Positions 24,742 to 33,387 of a DNA stretch of 64,000 nt are shown piece after piece. The notes beneath the pieces were generated by a model. The model did no database searches, had not been told where the DNA came from, and saw only the letters and a program-made list of their open reading frames with translations. The DNA is from Hoyosella sp. YIM 151337 (lineage in GTDB: Bacteria > Actinomycetota > Actinomycetes > Mycobacteriales > Mycobacteriaceae): contig NZ_JAPEIQ010000006.1 of NCBI RefSeq assembly GCF_026041215.1, positions 450,146-514,145 of the forward strand, read 5' to 3'. The position numbers and the translations under genes are program-made. Position 1 is the stretch's first letter; every line of letters starts with the position of its first letter.

Positions 24742-26022
24742 TCAGCCGACGCGAGCCATCACAAGCGGCCGCCGCTCCCCTGACTCACCAATCTCCCAGC
24801 CGCCGTCGAGAGCCGCGAGTGCCGCCGGGATGCGCTCCGGAGTATCGGTGTGAAGAGTGAAAATCTTCTGCCCACGTTCGACGCGATCCCCCACCGACGC
24901 GTGCCACTCCACGCCTGCACCAGCCTGCACCGGCTCGCCCTGCCGCTGCCGGCCCGCGCCGAGCCGCCATGCGGCTAGTCCCACCGCCATGGCGTCCAGC
25001 TCAGAGAGCACGCCGGATCTCGGGGCGACGACGACCTCGGTGTCTTGTGCGACAGGGAGCTCTGCGCCAGGGTCGCCGCCCTGTGCTTCGATCATCCGGC
25101 GCCACACGTCCATCGCGCGACCGTCCGCCAGCACGTCCGCGGGGTCGATATCACTCATTCCCACCGCGGACAGCATTTCCCGCGCCAGCTCAAGCGTCAG
25201 CTCCACGACATCAGGCGGGCCACCGCCGGCGAGTACCTCCACAGACTCACGAACCTCCAGTGCGTTACCGGCCGTCAAGCCAAGGGGCGTGTCCATATCG
25301 GTGAGGAGCGCGACCGTGCGCACCCCAGCATCATTCCCGAGATCGACCATTGTGCGAGCAAGCTCACGCGCGTCTTCCGCGTCCTTCATGAACGCTCCCG
25401 AACCACATTTGACGTCGAGAACCAGCGCGGAGGTGCCTTCGGCAATCTTCTTCGACATGATCGAGCTCGCGATCAGGGCGATTGATTCGACGGTGCCAGT
25501 GACGTCTCGCAAGGCGTACAGCTTCTTGTCAGCGGGCGCGAGCCCAGCGCCGGCCGCGCAGATAGTCGCGCCGACCGAGTCGAGTTGAGACAGCAGTTCG
25601 CCGGTTGACAGCGCCGCGCGCCAGCCGGGTATCGCCTCCATTTTGTCCAGGGTGCCCCCGGTATGCCCCAGACCGCGGCCGGAAAGCTGTGGAACCGCTG
25701 CCCCACACGCCGCAACGAGCGGAGCCAGAGGCAACGTGATCTTGTCGCCCACGCCGCCTGTGGAGTGCTTGTCGACCGTAGGGCGTCTGAGTCCGCTAAA
25801 GTCCATGCGCTCACCGGACGCGATCATGGCGGCTGTCCATCGCGAGATCTCGTCACGGTTCATGCCGCGCAGCAGAATCGCCATCGCGAGCGCGGACATC
25901 TGCTCATCCGCGACGTGGCCGCGCGTGTATGCGTCGATAACCCAGTCGATTTGAGCACCAGAGAGGACGTGGCCGTCGCGTTTCGTGCGAATGACTGATA
26001 CGGCGTCGTGGTGGGTCATCAC
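24742..26022 (-). CDS. deoA: thymidine phosphorylase
   Basis: A 426-aa enzyme of pyrimidine salvage releasing thymine and 2-deoxyribose-1-phosphate. It carries the family signature SGRGLGHTGGTLDKMEAIPG near residue 113-132, the phosphate-binding KHSTGGVGDK near 85 and SALVLDVKCGSGAFM near 195. Length and domain order (all-alpha head, alpha/beta body, C-terminal PYNP domain) are normal. The start overlaps the cdd stop as ATGA (26019-26022), giving a cdd-deoA operon. add, normally next in line, is displaced to position 111-1214. Confidence 0.95.
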   Translation of the reverse strand: MMTHHDAVSVIRTKRDGHVLSGAQIDWVIDAYTRGHVADEQMSALAMAILLRGMNRDEISRWTAAMIASGERMDFSGLRRPTVDKHSTGGVGDKITLPLAPLVAACGAAVPQLSGRGLGHTGGTLDKMEAIPGWRAALSTGELLSQLDSVGATICAAGAGLAPADKKLYALRDVTGTVESIALIASSIMSKKIAEGTSALVLDVKCGSGAFMKDAEDARELARTMVDLGNDAGVRTVALLTDMDTPLGLTAGNALEVRESVEVLAGGGPPDVVELTLELAREMLSAVGMSDIDPADVLADGRAMDVWRRMIEAQGGDPGAELPVAQDTEVVVAPRSGVLSELDAMAVGLAAWRLGAGRQRQGEPVQAGAGVEWHASVGDRVERGQKIFTLHTDTPERIPAALAALDGGWEIGESGERRPLVMARVG

Positions 26023-26429
26023 TGTTGCCTTCCTGCGGCGTAGTCGTCGGGACCGAAGGCTGCGGGCAAAAGCGCGCTAAGCGGGACCGGGCCGTTTGCG
26101 GAAGAAATGAGCATTTCGGGCCCACCGTGTTCGTAGAGTACTTGTCGGCAGCGCCCGCAGGGCATGAGGATTTCGCCTCGACTGTCGACGCAGGCGAGCG
26201 CAGCAAGCCTGCCCCCGCCGGTTGAGTGGAGCACGGACACCACTGAACACTCTGCGCAAAGAGTCAGCCCGAATGAGAGATTTTCCACATTACAGCCGCT
26301 CACGTACCGCCCATCGGTGGTTAACGCGGCCGCCCCCACCGGGAATCTGGAGTAGGGGGCGTACGCCGTTCGCATGACATCGATTGCCCGTTTATGCAGG
26401 CTTTTCCAGTCGATTTCCACAGTTTTCAC
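26019..26429 (-). CDS. cdd: cytidine deaminase
   Basis: A 136-aa zinc enzyme deaminating cytidine and deoxycytidine. The zinc-site motifs CAEC (in LTLCAECSVV) and PCGRCRQVL are intact, with substrate-binding YAPYSRFPVGAA and the NVEN motif before them. I chose GTG 26429, giving the N-terminus expected for the tetrameric family; GTG 26420 is nearly as good, while the open frame to 26645 would overlap the sdhC promoter region. It shares a divergent upstream region with sdhC, which contains an iron-box-like sequence. Confidence 0.92.
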   Translation of the reverse strand: MKTVEIDWKSLHKRAIDVMRTAYAPYSRFPVGAAALTTDGRYVSGCNVENLSFGLTLCAECSVVSVLHSTGGGRLAALACVDSRGEILMPCGRCRQVLYEHGGPEMLISSANGPVPLSALLPAAFGPDDYAAGRQQ

Positions 26430-26466
26430 CGCCTTCGAGGCAGTGCGGTGAGCGCACTCACCGCCA

Positions 26467-26485
26467 TTTGGCAAGGCAAACCTAA
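26467..26485. promoter_or_regulatory. iron-box-like site between cdd and sdhC
   Basis: The 19 bases here contain AGGCAAACCTAA and match the IdeR/DmdR consensus TTAGGTTAGGCTAACCTAA at about 15 of 19 positions by eye. It lies 38 nt upstream of the cdd start on one side and 190 nt before sdhC on the other. On the minus strand it overlaps TAGGTT, a possible -10 for cdd. The same core AGGCAAACCT occurs in the site before the siderophore-interacting protein gene (55831). Confidence 0.42.
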
Positions 26486-26675
26486 CCCATATTCCCAGGT
26501 TGAAACGCAATATCCCGCTGTAAACCGCTTCTTCGGATGGGTTTAGAGTTTTAACTGTCAGCTTAGGTTCTCGCCGGGACCGTCGTTGTGCTGCGCCCCA
26601 GCGAACCCGTTTTGTATGGTGCTCCCAATTAAGCCCGGCGCGCACCCACCGATGACACTGGAGGCAGAGCTCTCA

Positions 26676-27077
26676 ATGACCAGCACAGCAGGCGCCACTG
26701 AAGAGGTGGTTCGCTCCCGATCGGTTTACCGGGGTGATCCCGGCATGTGGTCCTGGGTATTACACCGGATCACCGGCGTCACCTTGTTCTTCTTCTTGTT
26801 CGTCCACGTGCTTGACACAGCGCTCGTCCGGGTGAGTCCCGAGGCGTACGACGCAGTCATCGAGACGTACAAGAACCCCGTGGTTGGCCTACTCGAGCTC
26901 GGCTTGCTCGCCGCCGTCATCTACCACGCGTTCAACGGTATTCGCGTCATCCTCATCGACTTCTGGTCGAAGGGACCGAAGTACCAGCGACTGATGTTCT
27001 GGATCGTCCTGGCACTCTCTGTCGCCATCATGATCCCTGCATCTGGCCGCATCGCCTACCTGATGTTCGGGAGCTAA
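26676..27077 (+). CDS. sdhC: succinate dehydrogenase cytochrome b556 subunit
   Basis: A 133-aa membrane anchor of complex II. Three hydrophobic helices, with the motif HRITGVTLFFFLFVHVLDTA in helix I (haem and quinone region) and YHAFNGIRVILIDF in helix II carrying the haem-ligand-type His. Begins the sdhCDAB operon. ATG 26676 has AGAG and GGAGG upstream; ATG 26652 and a longer frame from 26586 are less likely. sdhD follows after 3 nt. Confidence 0.92.
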   Translation: MTSTAGATEEVVRSRSVYRGDPGMWSWVLHRITGVTLFFFLFVHVLDTALVRVSPEAYDAVIETYKNPVVGLLELGLLAAVIYHAFNGIRVILIDFWSKGPKYQRLMFWIVLALSVAIMIPASGRIAYLMFGS

Positions 27078-27080
27078 GAC

Positions 27081-27533
27081 ATGACGAGTTCAGAACAGCG
27101 CGCAGCACAGCCCATCGCGACGTCCTTCGACCGTCCCGCAGCTTTGTCCCTCCCCCGCACACCGCGCCGCCGCAACACGAACAACTTCGAGATGTGGGCC
27201 TGGCTCTTCATGCGGATTTCCGGCCTGTTGCTGGTCTTCCTGGTGATCGGCCATATCAGCATCATGCTTCTGCTTGATGATGGTGTGCACCGCATCAACT
27301 TCGCGTTCGTCGCCGGACGGTGGGCGAGCCCGTTCTGGCAAATCTGGGACCTTTCGATGCTGTGGCTCGCACAGTTGCACGGCGGCAACGGACTGCGCAC
27401 CGTCATCAACGACTATGCACGCAAGGATTCGACGCGGTTCTGGCTGAACACGTTGCTGGTGATCTCGGTTGTCCTGATCACCGCCCTGGGCAGCTATGTC
27501 ATCTTCACGTTCGATCCCAACATCACCGGCTGA
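27081..27533 (+). CDS. sdhD: succinate dehydrogenase membrane anchor subunit
   Basis: A 150-aa second anchor of complex II with three hydrophobic helices after a polar N-terminus of about 45 residues. The segment WLFMRISGLLLVFLVIGHIS and the later WLAQLHGGNGLRTVINDY pair with SdhC to hold haem b and the quinone site. It sits 3 nt behind sdhC and 11 nt ahead of sdhA. Confidence 0.92.
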   Translation: MTSSEQRAAQPIATSFDRPAALSLPRTPRRRNTNNFEMWAWLFMRISGLLLVFLVIGHISIMLLLDDGVHRINFAFVAGRWASPFWQIWDLSMLWLAQLHGGNGLRTVINDYARKDSTRFWLNTLLVISVVLITALGSYVIFTFDPNITG

Positions 27534-27544
27534 GCGAGGCGTAC

Positions 27545-29311
27545 ATGCAAGAACACCGTTACGACGTGATCATCGTCGGCGCTGGTGGCGCCGGGATGCG
27601 TGCCGCTATCGAAGCCGGCCCCCGCGTCCGCACCGCCGTGTTGACGAAGCTCTACCCCACCCGGTCTCACACCGGTGCAGCACAGGGCGGCATGTGCGCA
27701 GCACTTGCCAACGTGGAAGAGGACAACTGGGAGTGGCACACCTTTGACACTGTCAAAGGTGGCGATTACCTCGTCGACCAGGATGCTGCCGAAGTGATGG
27801 CGAAAGAAGCCATCGACGCGGTCCTCGATCTCGAGAAGATGGGGCTTCCGTTCAACCGGACACCGGAAGGCCGGATCGACCAGCGCCGGTTCGGCGGGCA
27901 CACCCGTGACCACGGCAAGGCTCCCGTCCGCCGCGCATGCTACGCAGCCGACCGTACCGGCCACATGATCCTCCAGACGCTATACCAAAACTGCGTGAAG
28001 CATGGTGTGGAGTTCTTCAACGAGTTCTACGTTCTGGATCTCTGCCTCACGGAAACACCAGACGGACTCGCGGCGACGGGCGTGATCGCGTACGAACTCG
28101 CGACGGGCGAAATCCACGTTTTCCACGCAAAGTCCATTGTCTTCGCCACGGGTGGCTCTGGCCGCATGTACAAGACGACGTCCAACGCGCACACCCTCAC
28201 CGGTGACGGCATGGCGATCGTCTTCCGCAAGGGCCTCCCCCTCGAGGACATGGAGTTCCACCAGTTCCACCCGACCGGCCTCGCGGGCCTGGGCATCCTC
28301 ATTTCGGAGGCCGTGCGCGGTGAGGGCGGCATCCTCCGCAATGCGGACGGTGAGCGCTTCATGGAACGGTACGCACCCACCATCAAGGACCTTGCGCCTC
28401 GCGACATCGTGGCCCGGTCGATGGTGCTCGAGGTCCTCGAAGGCCGCGGTGCTGGCCCGAACAAGGACTATGTCTACATCGACGTCACTCACCTCGGTGA
28501 GGACGTTCTCGAAGAGAAACTCCCCGATATCACCGAGTTCTCCCGCACCTATCTGGGCGTGGACCCAGTGAAGGAACTGGTACCAGTTTTCCCGACCTGC
28601 CACTACGTCATGGGCGGTATCCCCACTCGCATCAGTGGCGAGGTTCTGGCCAATAACGACGAGATCGTCAAAGGTCTGTACGCGGCCGGTGAATGTGCGT
28701 GTGTTTCTGTGCATGGCGCCAACCGGCTTGGCACGAACTCGCTGCTCGACATCAACGTGTTCGGCCGCCGCGCCGGCATCGCCGCTGCCGAGCATGCGCA
28801 GCGTGCGGATTTCGAGCCGCTGCCTGAAACTCCCGCAAAGATGGTGCAGGACTGGATGGCCAGCATGCTTTCCGGTGACGGCAACGAGCGTGTCGCGGAT
28901 ATCCGCATCGCCCTGCAGGAGACGATGGATCGCAATGCATCCGTGTTCCGCACCGAGGAAACGCTCAAGCAGGCGCTCAAAGACATTCATACGCTGAAGG
29001 AGCGCTACGGCCGAGTCCAGGTCCACGACAAGGGCAAGCGCTACAACAGTGACCTCCTCGAGGCAGTTGAACTCGGCTTCCTGCTTGAACTAGCGGAGGT
29101 GACGGTGGCGGGCGCCCTGAACCGCAAGGAGTCCCGCGGTGGTCACGCGCGTGAGGACTATCCCGATCGTGACGACGTGAACTACCTGCGCCACACCATG
29201 GCGTACAAGGACGTCCCGCAGGATGGCCAGCCACCGCTGATCGCTGACATCAAACTGGACTACAAGCCAGTGACCTTCACCCGCTACGAGCCGATGGAGC
29301 GTAAGTACTGA
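27545..29311 (+). CDS. sdhA: succinate dehydrogenase flavoprotein subunit
   Basis: A 588-aa subunit that oxidises succinate to fumarate and carries covalent FAD. The FAD fold VIIVGAGGAGMRAAIEA opens the protein, SHTGAAQGG holds the flavin-linked His, and FHPTG, HGANRLGTNSLLD and REDYPDRDD are all present. ATG 27545 has GAGG upstream; the frame is open back to 27320 but that part overlaps sdhD. sdhB begins one base inside the stop codon. Confidence 0.96.
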   Translation: MQEHRYDVIIVGAGGAGMRAAIEAGPRVRTAVLTKLYPTRSHTGAAQGGMCAALANVEEDNWEWHTFDTVKGGDYLVDQDAAEVMAKEAIDAVLDLEKMGLPFNRTPEGRIDQRRFGGHTRDHGKAPVRRACYAADRTGHMILQTLYQNCVKHGVEFFNEFYVLDLCLTETPDGLAATGVIAYELATGEIHVFHAKSIVFATGGSGRMYKTTSNAHTLTGDGMAIVFRKGLPLEDMEFHQFHPTGLAGLGILISEAVRGEGGILRNADGERFMERYAPTIKDLAPRDIVARSMVLEVLEGRGAGPNKDYVYIDVTHLGEDVLEEKLPDITEFSRTYLGVDPVKELVPVFPTCHYVMGGIPTRISGEVLANNDEIVKGLYAAGECACVSVHGANRLGTNSLLDINVFGRRAGIAAAEHAQRADFEPLPETPAKMVQDWMASMLSGDGNERVADIRIALQETMDRNASVFRTEETLKQALKDIHTLKERYGRVQVHDKGKRYNSDLLEAVELGFLLELAEVTVAGALNRKESRGGHAREDYPDRDDVNYLRHTMAYKDVPQDGQPPLIADIKLDYKPVTFTRYEPMERKY

Positions 29312-30087
29312 TGACCGCGACTGTTGCAGCTGAAAAAAGCGAGCGGGACCTGCCTCCCGTACCTGAGGGCGCGGTGATGGTGACCCTTCGGATCCGCCGG
29401 TTCAACCCTGATGACCCGGACGCACAAGGCTTCCAGGACTTTGACGTTCCTGCGCTGCCATCCGACCGGTTGCTGAACCTCCTGCACTACGTGAAGTGGT
29501 ACCTCGATGGCACGCTGTCGTTCCGCCGCTCCTGCGCGCACGGCATTTGTGGCTCCGATGCCATGCGCATTAATGGCGTCAACCGCCTCGCGTGCAAGAT
29601 CCTGATGAAGGACCTCCTGCCTAAGGACGGCAAGCAAGTCACGATCACCGTCGAGCCCATCCGTGGTTTGCCGGTCGAAAAGGACCTGATCGTCAACATG
29701 GAGCCCTTCTTCGACTCTTTCCGTGCGATCAGGCCATTCTTGATCACCTACGGTCAGGAGCCGACTCGCGAACGGATCCAATCACAGTCGGATCGCGCCC
29801 GTTTCGATGACACCACCAAGTGCATCCTCTGCGCATGCTGCACCACCTCGTGCCCAGTGTTCTGGCATGACGGCACGTACTACGGGCCAGCTACCATCGT
29901 CAACGCGCACCGGTTCATCTTTGACAGCCGTGACGAAGGGGCCGCTGAGCGTCTCGAAATCCTGAACGACATGGACGGAGTGTGGCGCTGCCGCACGACA
30001 TTCAACTGCACTGAGGCCTGCCCGCGCGGAATCCAGGTCACAAAAGCAATCCAAGAGGTCAAACGCGCGCTGCTCTTCGCGCGCTGA
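29311..30087 (+). CDS. sdhB: succinate dehydrogenase iron-sulfur subunit
   Basis: A 258-aa electron-transfer subunit. The [2Fe-2S] site is CAHGICGSDAMRINGVNRLAC near residues 75-95; the [4Fe-4S] and [3Fe-4S] sites are CILCACCTTSCPVF and CRTTFNCTEACPRGI in the C-terminal half. The ATG shares one base with the sdhA stop (TGATG). A perfect inverted repeat 15 nt past its stop ends the operon. Confidence 0.96.
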   Translation: MTATVAAEKSERDLPPVPEGAVMVTLRIRRFNPDDPDAQGFQDFDVPALPSDRLLNLLHYVKWYLDGTLSFRRSCAHGICGSDAMRINGVNRLACKILMKDLLPKDGKQVTITVEPIRGLPVEKDLIVNMEPFFDSFRAIRPFLITYGQEPTRERIQSQSDRARFDDTTKCILCACCTTSCPVFWHDGTYYGPATIVNAHRFIFDSRDEGAAERLEILNDMDGVWRCRTTFNCTEACPRGIQVTKAIQEVKRALLFAR

Positions 30088-30101
30088 CCTGCCATCACGT
30101 T

Positions 30102-30132
30102 TGTGGGCGTCCTTCCAGGAAGGACGCCCACA
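30102..30132. terminator. terminator hairpin after sdhCDAB
   Basis: TGTGGGCGTCCTTCC (30102-30116) and GGAAGGACGCCCACA (30118-30132) form a perfect 15-bp inverted repeat with a single central base. It starts 15 nt after the sdhB stop. There is no T run, as is usual for such strong actinobacterial hairpins, and the symmetry allows action in both directions. Confidence 0.85.
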
Positions 30133-30218
30133 GTGCGTTGGGCAACAAATCGACGGTGTGCAAAGTGTCACCGCGAACGGTGTCGGTCAATTCACGGACG
30201 CCGCGTAAAATAGTCCGA

Positions 30219-30404
30219 ATGCCGGACATGACATCGTCGCACGGACCTGGGCCCATCGACCCGGACATCTGGCGAAGGGCGCAACGGGCGGTAGCTACTC
30301 GCAGCACAAGCGCGGAAGACTGCCGCACACTGCTGGAGATGCTGGGGATTCAGGGTCCACCCGATTTTTCCGGGGCCCACTACCCTCCCGGTCTGCCCGG
30401 CTGA
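30219..30404 (+). CDS. small actinobacterial protein, leaderless
   Basis: A 61-aa polar protein of unknown function. TAAAAT at 30206-30211 is an ideal -10 and lies 7 nt before ATG 30219, so the mRNA probably starts at the ATG; there is no Shine-Dalgarno sequence. The body (PDIWRRAQRAVATRSTSAED, then LLEMLGI) has a helix-rich look and a Pro/Gly-rich tail. No transmembrane or signal segment. Convergent with the Nudix gene 10 nt away. Confidence 0.55.
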   Translation: MPDMTSSHGPGPIDPDIWRRAQRAVATRSTSAEDCRTLLEMLGIQGPPDFSGAHYPPGLPG

Positions 30405-30414
30405 GCGGTTGTGC

Positions 30415-30876
30415 TCACCCCACCTTGCGTGGCTGGATGCGCGTCAGCGCTGGCAGCACGTAGGTGGCTAACAACGGCGCGAGCGGCAAGTCCGTAGCGC
30501 GGTCCAGGCTTACCCAGCGCAGCTCCCCTATCTCGGCGCCGCGCTGCGGCTCTATTGCCCGCTCGCAGACGAATACCGTCGCGTCGATCAATCGACCGGC
30601 TTCGTTCGCGGCCGGGGCCATCCAGCGCGCGAAGAAACGAAGTGCGTCATCTCCAAGTGCCACATTGAGTTCTTCTTGGCACTCTCGTACGGCTGTCGCA
30701 TAAATCGATTCAGCGGGCTCCGGTTTGCCGCCGGGCAGCATAAAAAGAGCAGTGCCGCGTTTGCGGACGAGCAGGATGTGCTCCCGGCTAAGGAAGCACA
30801 CACCGGCCACAGTGATCGGTTTGGTCACTTTCAGGTACCTGCCGTGATGTTCGCACTTCGAGGGTCGCGGTGCCAT
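30415..30876 (-). CDS. Nudix hydrolase
   Basis: A 153-aa hydrolase of nucleoside-diphosphate-linked compounds. The Nudix box runs GGKPEPAESIYATAVRECQE followed by EL, with the catalytic REcqEE intact. The sequence before it, HILLVRKRGTALFMLPGGK, is usual. Specificity (house-cleaning of oxidised nucleotides, NADH or another) cannot be read. The ATG at 30876 may be too far upstream; a GTG about 17 codons later (VTKPITVAGV) would also give a full domain. Confidence 0.85.
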   Translation of the reverse strand: MAPRPSKCEHHGRYLKVTKPITVAGVCFLSREHILLVRKRGTALFMLPGGKPEPAESIYATAVRECQEELNVALGDDALRFFARWMAPAANEAGRLIDATVFVCERAIEPQRGAEIGELRWVSLDRATDLPLAPLLATYVLPALTRIQPRKVG

Positions 30877-31091
30877 GGTGTGGCACCGGATCGAGGCTAC
30901 CTACCTGATCAACAGCCCGAAACAGTGTGTCATCAAGTGCGATCAACGCAACAACAGACACGCGCGGGTTACAGCCGGCTAACTGGTTATCGAATCTGGG
31001 TGCACCGCTACGAGACGTGCTTGACGATCAATGCAGCAAACAACCGCGACACGTTCCCGGTTGCCAGGTGCTGTGCACAAAAGGAGCTTTC

Positions 31092-31280
31092 ATGCGTCCA
31101 AGGACCGCAACTCGCGTTCGGCGCGCCGCTATACTCGCCGCCGCGTCGAGCGTCACCCTTGCCGGAACGGTCGCGTTCGCGGCCAGTTCCGAAGCAGCAG
31201 CTTTCGAGAGCTGGCATGCGCAAAGCGAAACGTCGGTAGTCATGACAGTTGCGCCCCAGTCCGGCGCGACGGTGAACTAA
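31092..31280 (+). CDS. very small secreted peptide
   Basis: A 62-aa precursor. AAGGAG at 31081-31086 is ideally placed 5 nt before ATG 31092. The N-terminus MRPRTATRVRRAAILAAA continues into SSVTLAGTVAFA, a normal Sec signal peptide with likely cleavage after AFA, leaving a mature peptide of about 32 residues rich in Ser and Ala without Cys. No family recognised. It stands alone, and its stop lies 3 nt from that of the convergent LacI gene. Confidence 0.6.
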   Translation: MRPRTATRVRRAAILAAASSVTLAGTVAFAASSEAAAFESWHAQSETSVVMTVAPQSGATVN

Positions 31281-31283
31281 TAC

Positions 31284-32297
31284 TTATCGGGGAACGTTGT
31301 AGGGAGTGGCAATCTGAATCGGGCTCGTCCGTGCCGGAATGCCTTCTAGCGCACCGCGAGCCTTGAGCAAAAGGCGGCAAGCGTGGCGCACATCGTCGTG
31401 TAGATCGTGGTGAATGACGGCGGAGATCCTTCCCGCGCGGAGCAGTGCCACATTGTCATCGTCGAGGTCGTGTGCGACGAACGCATCGCAGTGTCGCCCG
31501 CATTCATCGAACGCATCGAGCAGCGCATGGTTACCTCCACCGATCGAATACGCAGCCACAATGGAAGGGTCGCTGCGCAGCGCTGCGACAGCACGGCGCC
31601 GGACTGTGTCGTCCAGGCCGTCCGTGTCGGGTATGTCGACGAGGTTGCGCTGTGGACTCAGTGCACGCATCGTCGCGCGGAATCCGCCCTCGCGTTCCTC
31701 CTCATTTCGAAAGTAGTCCTGGGTGAGGCTGATGAGTACGTTCCCGGGCGTGCGCCGCAGCCACTGCGCTAACAGGTACGCTGCCGTCGATCCCGCGGCC
31801 CTGTCGTCCATTCCTACATACCCAGTGCGGGCGCTGCGCGGCACGTCGGCGAACATCGTGACGACCGGGATCTTCGACGCGTGCAACTCGTCTATGGCGG
31901 CCACGATCTCCGGGACGTCTGGAGCCTTCAAAAGAACCCCATGCGATCCGCGCTGAGCGATCTTTTCGAGCGTGGGCGTCAGCGCCCCGGGCGGCCCAGT
32001 CTCGCGGTGATGGAAGCGGCACCGGACCACCGCCGGCTGCAGCGCGGGAATTTCGGATTCCAGCGCCTGCCGGACTTCAGAAACAAATCGGTCAGGTGCA
32101 TGCATCACCACGTCAAAGAAGAATTTTCTGCCTTCGAGGCGCAGCTGGGTGCGCTGACGATCCAGGTCGGCGATCGCCTGGTGCACCTCCATACGTGTCG
32201 TCTCGCGGACACCGGGCCGTTCATGAAGCACACGGTCGACAGTTGCTTCACTTAAGCCGCTTTGCTGGGCGATTTCCCGAATTTTGTGGCGGTGCAT
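31284..32297 (-). CDS. LacI family transcriptional regulator
   Basis: A 337-aa repressor. The headpiece is residues 1-50 (IREIAQQSGLSEATVDRVLH, then RPGVRETT), followed by a periplasmic-binding-protein-like sensor domain (VLLKAPDVPEIVAAIDELH, and GYVGMDDRAAGSTAAYLLA). It is divergent from an IolE-like gene, with an inverted repeat between them, so it most likely controls that gene in answer to a sugar or cyclitol. Confidence 0.9.
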   Translation of the reverse strand: MHRHKIREIAQQSGLSEATVDRVLHERPGVRETTRMEVHQAIADLDRQRTQLRLEGRKFFFDVVMHAPDRFVSEVRQALESEIPALQPAVVRCRFHHRETGPPGALTPTLEKIAQRGSHGVLLKAPDVPEIVAAIDELHASKIPVVTMFADVPRSARTGYVGMDDRAAGSTAAYLLAQWLRRTPGNVLISLTQDYFRNEEEREGGFRATMRALSPQRNLVDIPDTDGLDDTVRRRAVAALRSDPSIVAAYSIGGGNHALLDAFDECGRHCDAFVAHDLDDDNVALLRAGRISAVIHHDLHDDVRHACRLLLKARGALEGIPARTSPIQIATPYNVPR

Positions 32298-32348
32298 CGT
32301 CAGCCGTCCTGAGGTCTTTTTGATGGTTATTTGAGGTTGATTGCGATC

Positions 32349-32367
32349 CTAGTCACAGCAAGACTAG
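32349..32367. promoter_or_regulatory. palindrome between LacI and IolE-like genes
   Basis: CTAGTC (32349-32354) and GACTAG (32362-32367) form a 6-bp inverted repeat with a 7-nt centre. It lies about 50 nt from each divergent start codon, a usual place for a LacI-type operator. Confidence 0.45.
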
Positions 32368-32416
32368 ACCCAGGCGCGCACAGACCTCGCTCATTCCGAA
32401 GAAAGAAACGTTGAAC

Positions 32417-33343
32417 ATGGCCTTCTCACCCTCCACATCGCCGGTGGCCGCAGCACCACGCCGCCCCGCCGCCGACCGCGTCGCAGGTGCACCCATTTCC
32501 TGGGGTGTCTGCGAAGTGCCCGGATGGGGCTTTCAATTGACTCCCGCACGCGTTCTGGGCGAAATGAGTAGCCTTGGCATCGCGGCCACCGAATTTGGGC
32601 CTGCCGACTTCTTGCCAGAAGACCCCGCGGCGCGTGCCGAGATACTGCGCACGTACAAACTCGCCGCGGTGGGCGGTTTCGCGCCGCTCGTGTTGCACGA
32701 CCCCCACCATGACCCGCAGCCTGAGGTGACACGAATCCTCGACTGGTTCACCGCAGCGGGCGCGACCGTACTTGTGCTCGCGGCAGCAACCGGGACCGAC
32801 GGCTATGACTCGCGGCCCGAACTCGACACAGCCGGATGGACTGCGCTGCTGACAAACCTCGACCGGCTCGCCGAGTACGCCGCGGGCCGAGGTGTCCTGG
32901 CAGTGCTGCACCCACACGTTGGGACGATGGTTGAAACCGCTGCCGAGGTTGAACGCGTACTGTCTGGCTCATCCATCTCGTTGTGCCTGGATACTGGCCA
33001 TCTACTCATCGGCGGCTGCGACCCGGTGGCGCTTACCCACACAGCAACCGACCGCATCGCGCACGTGCACCTGAAAGACGTCGACCAGACTCTCGCTCGC
33101 CAGGTCCATGCCGGGGAGATTTCCTTCACCGACGGTGTGCGCAAAGGCATGTTCCGCCCACTCGGCGCAGGCGACATCGACATTGCCGGTGTGATTACGA
33201 CGCTCGAGAATCACGGCTTCAACGGCTGGTATGTCCTCGAACAGGACATGATTCTCGACCGCGAACCCGAGGACGCAGGGCCGCTCGCAGATGCGCGCGC
33301 TTCCGTAGAGTTCCTGCACGGCGTGTTCGCGGCGCTGCAGTAA
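32417..33343 (+). CDS. sugar phosphate isomerase/epimerase, IolE-like
   Basis: A 308-aa TIM-barrel protein of the xylose-isomerase-like family. VAGAPISWGVCEVPGWGFQL at the start, then ATEFGPADFLPED, CLDTGHLLIGG (metal-binding Asp/His) and HVHLKDV, are typical of inosose dehydratase-like members in actinobacteria. The start may be TTG 32411 or ATG 32417. The LacI repressor is next door, but no other inositol genes (iolG, iolD, iolB) are in the window, so the pathway is incomplete here and the function is given at family level. Confidence 0.8.
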   Translation: MAFSPSTSPVAAAPRRPAADRVAGAPISWGVCEVPGWGFQLTPARVLGEMSSLGIAATEFGPADFLPEDPAARAEILRTYKLAAVGGFAPLVLHDPHHDPQPEVTRILDWFTAAGATVLVLAAATGTDGYDSRPELDTAGWTALLTNLDRLAEYAAGRGVLAVLHPHVGTMVETAAEVERVLSGSSISLCLDTGHLLIGGCDPVALTHTATDRIAHVHLKDVDQTLARQVHAGEISFTDGVRKGMFRPLGAGDIDIAGVITTLENHGFNGWYVLEQDMILDREPEDAGPLADARASVEFLHGVFAALQ

Positions 33344-33387
33344 CGCTGTGGCCGCATACTCAGCTCGCCGCAGGGTAGGCCACCTCC

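Noticed and set aside
27980-29026. A 348-codon minus-strand open frame opposite sdhA
   Set aside because: sdhA is certain on the plus strand; the antisense product is compositionally biased and matches nothing recognisable.
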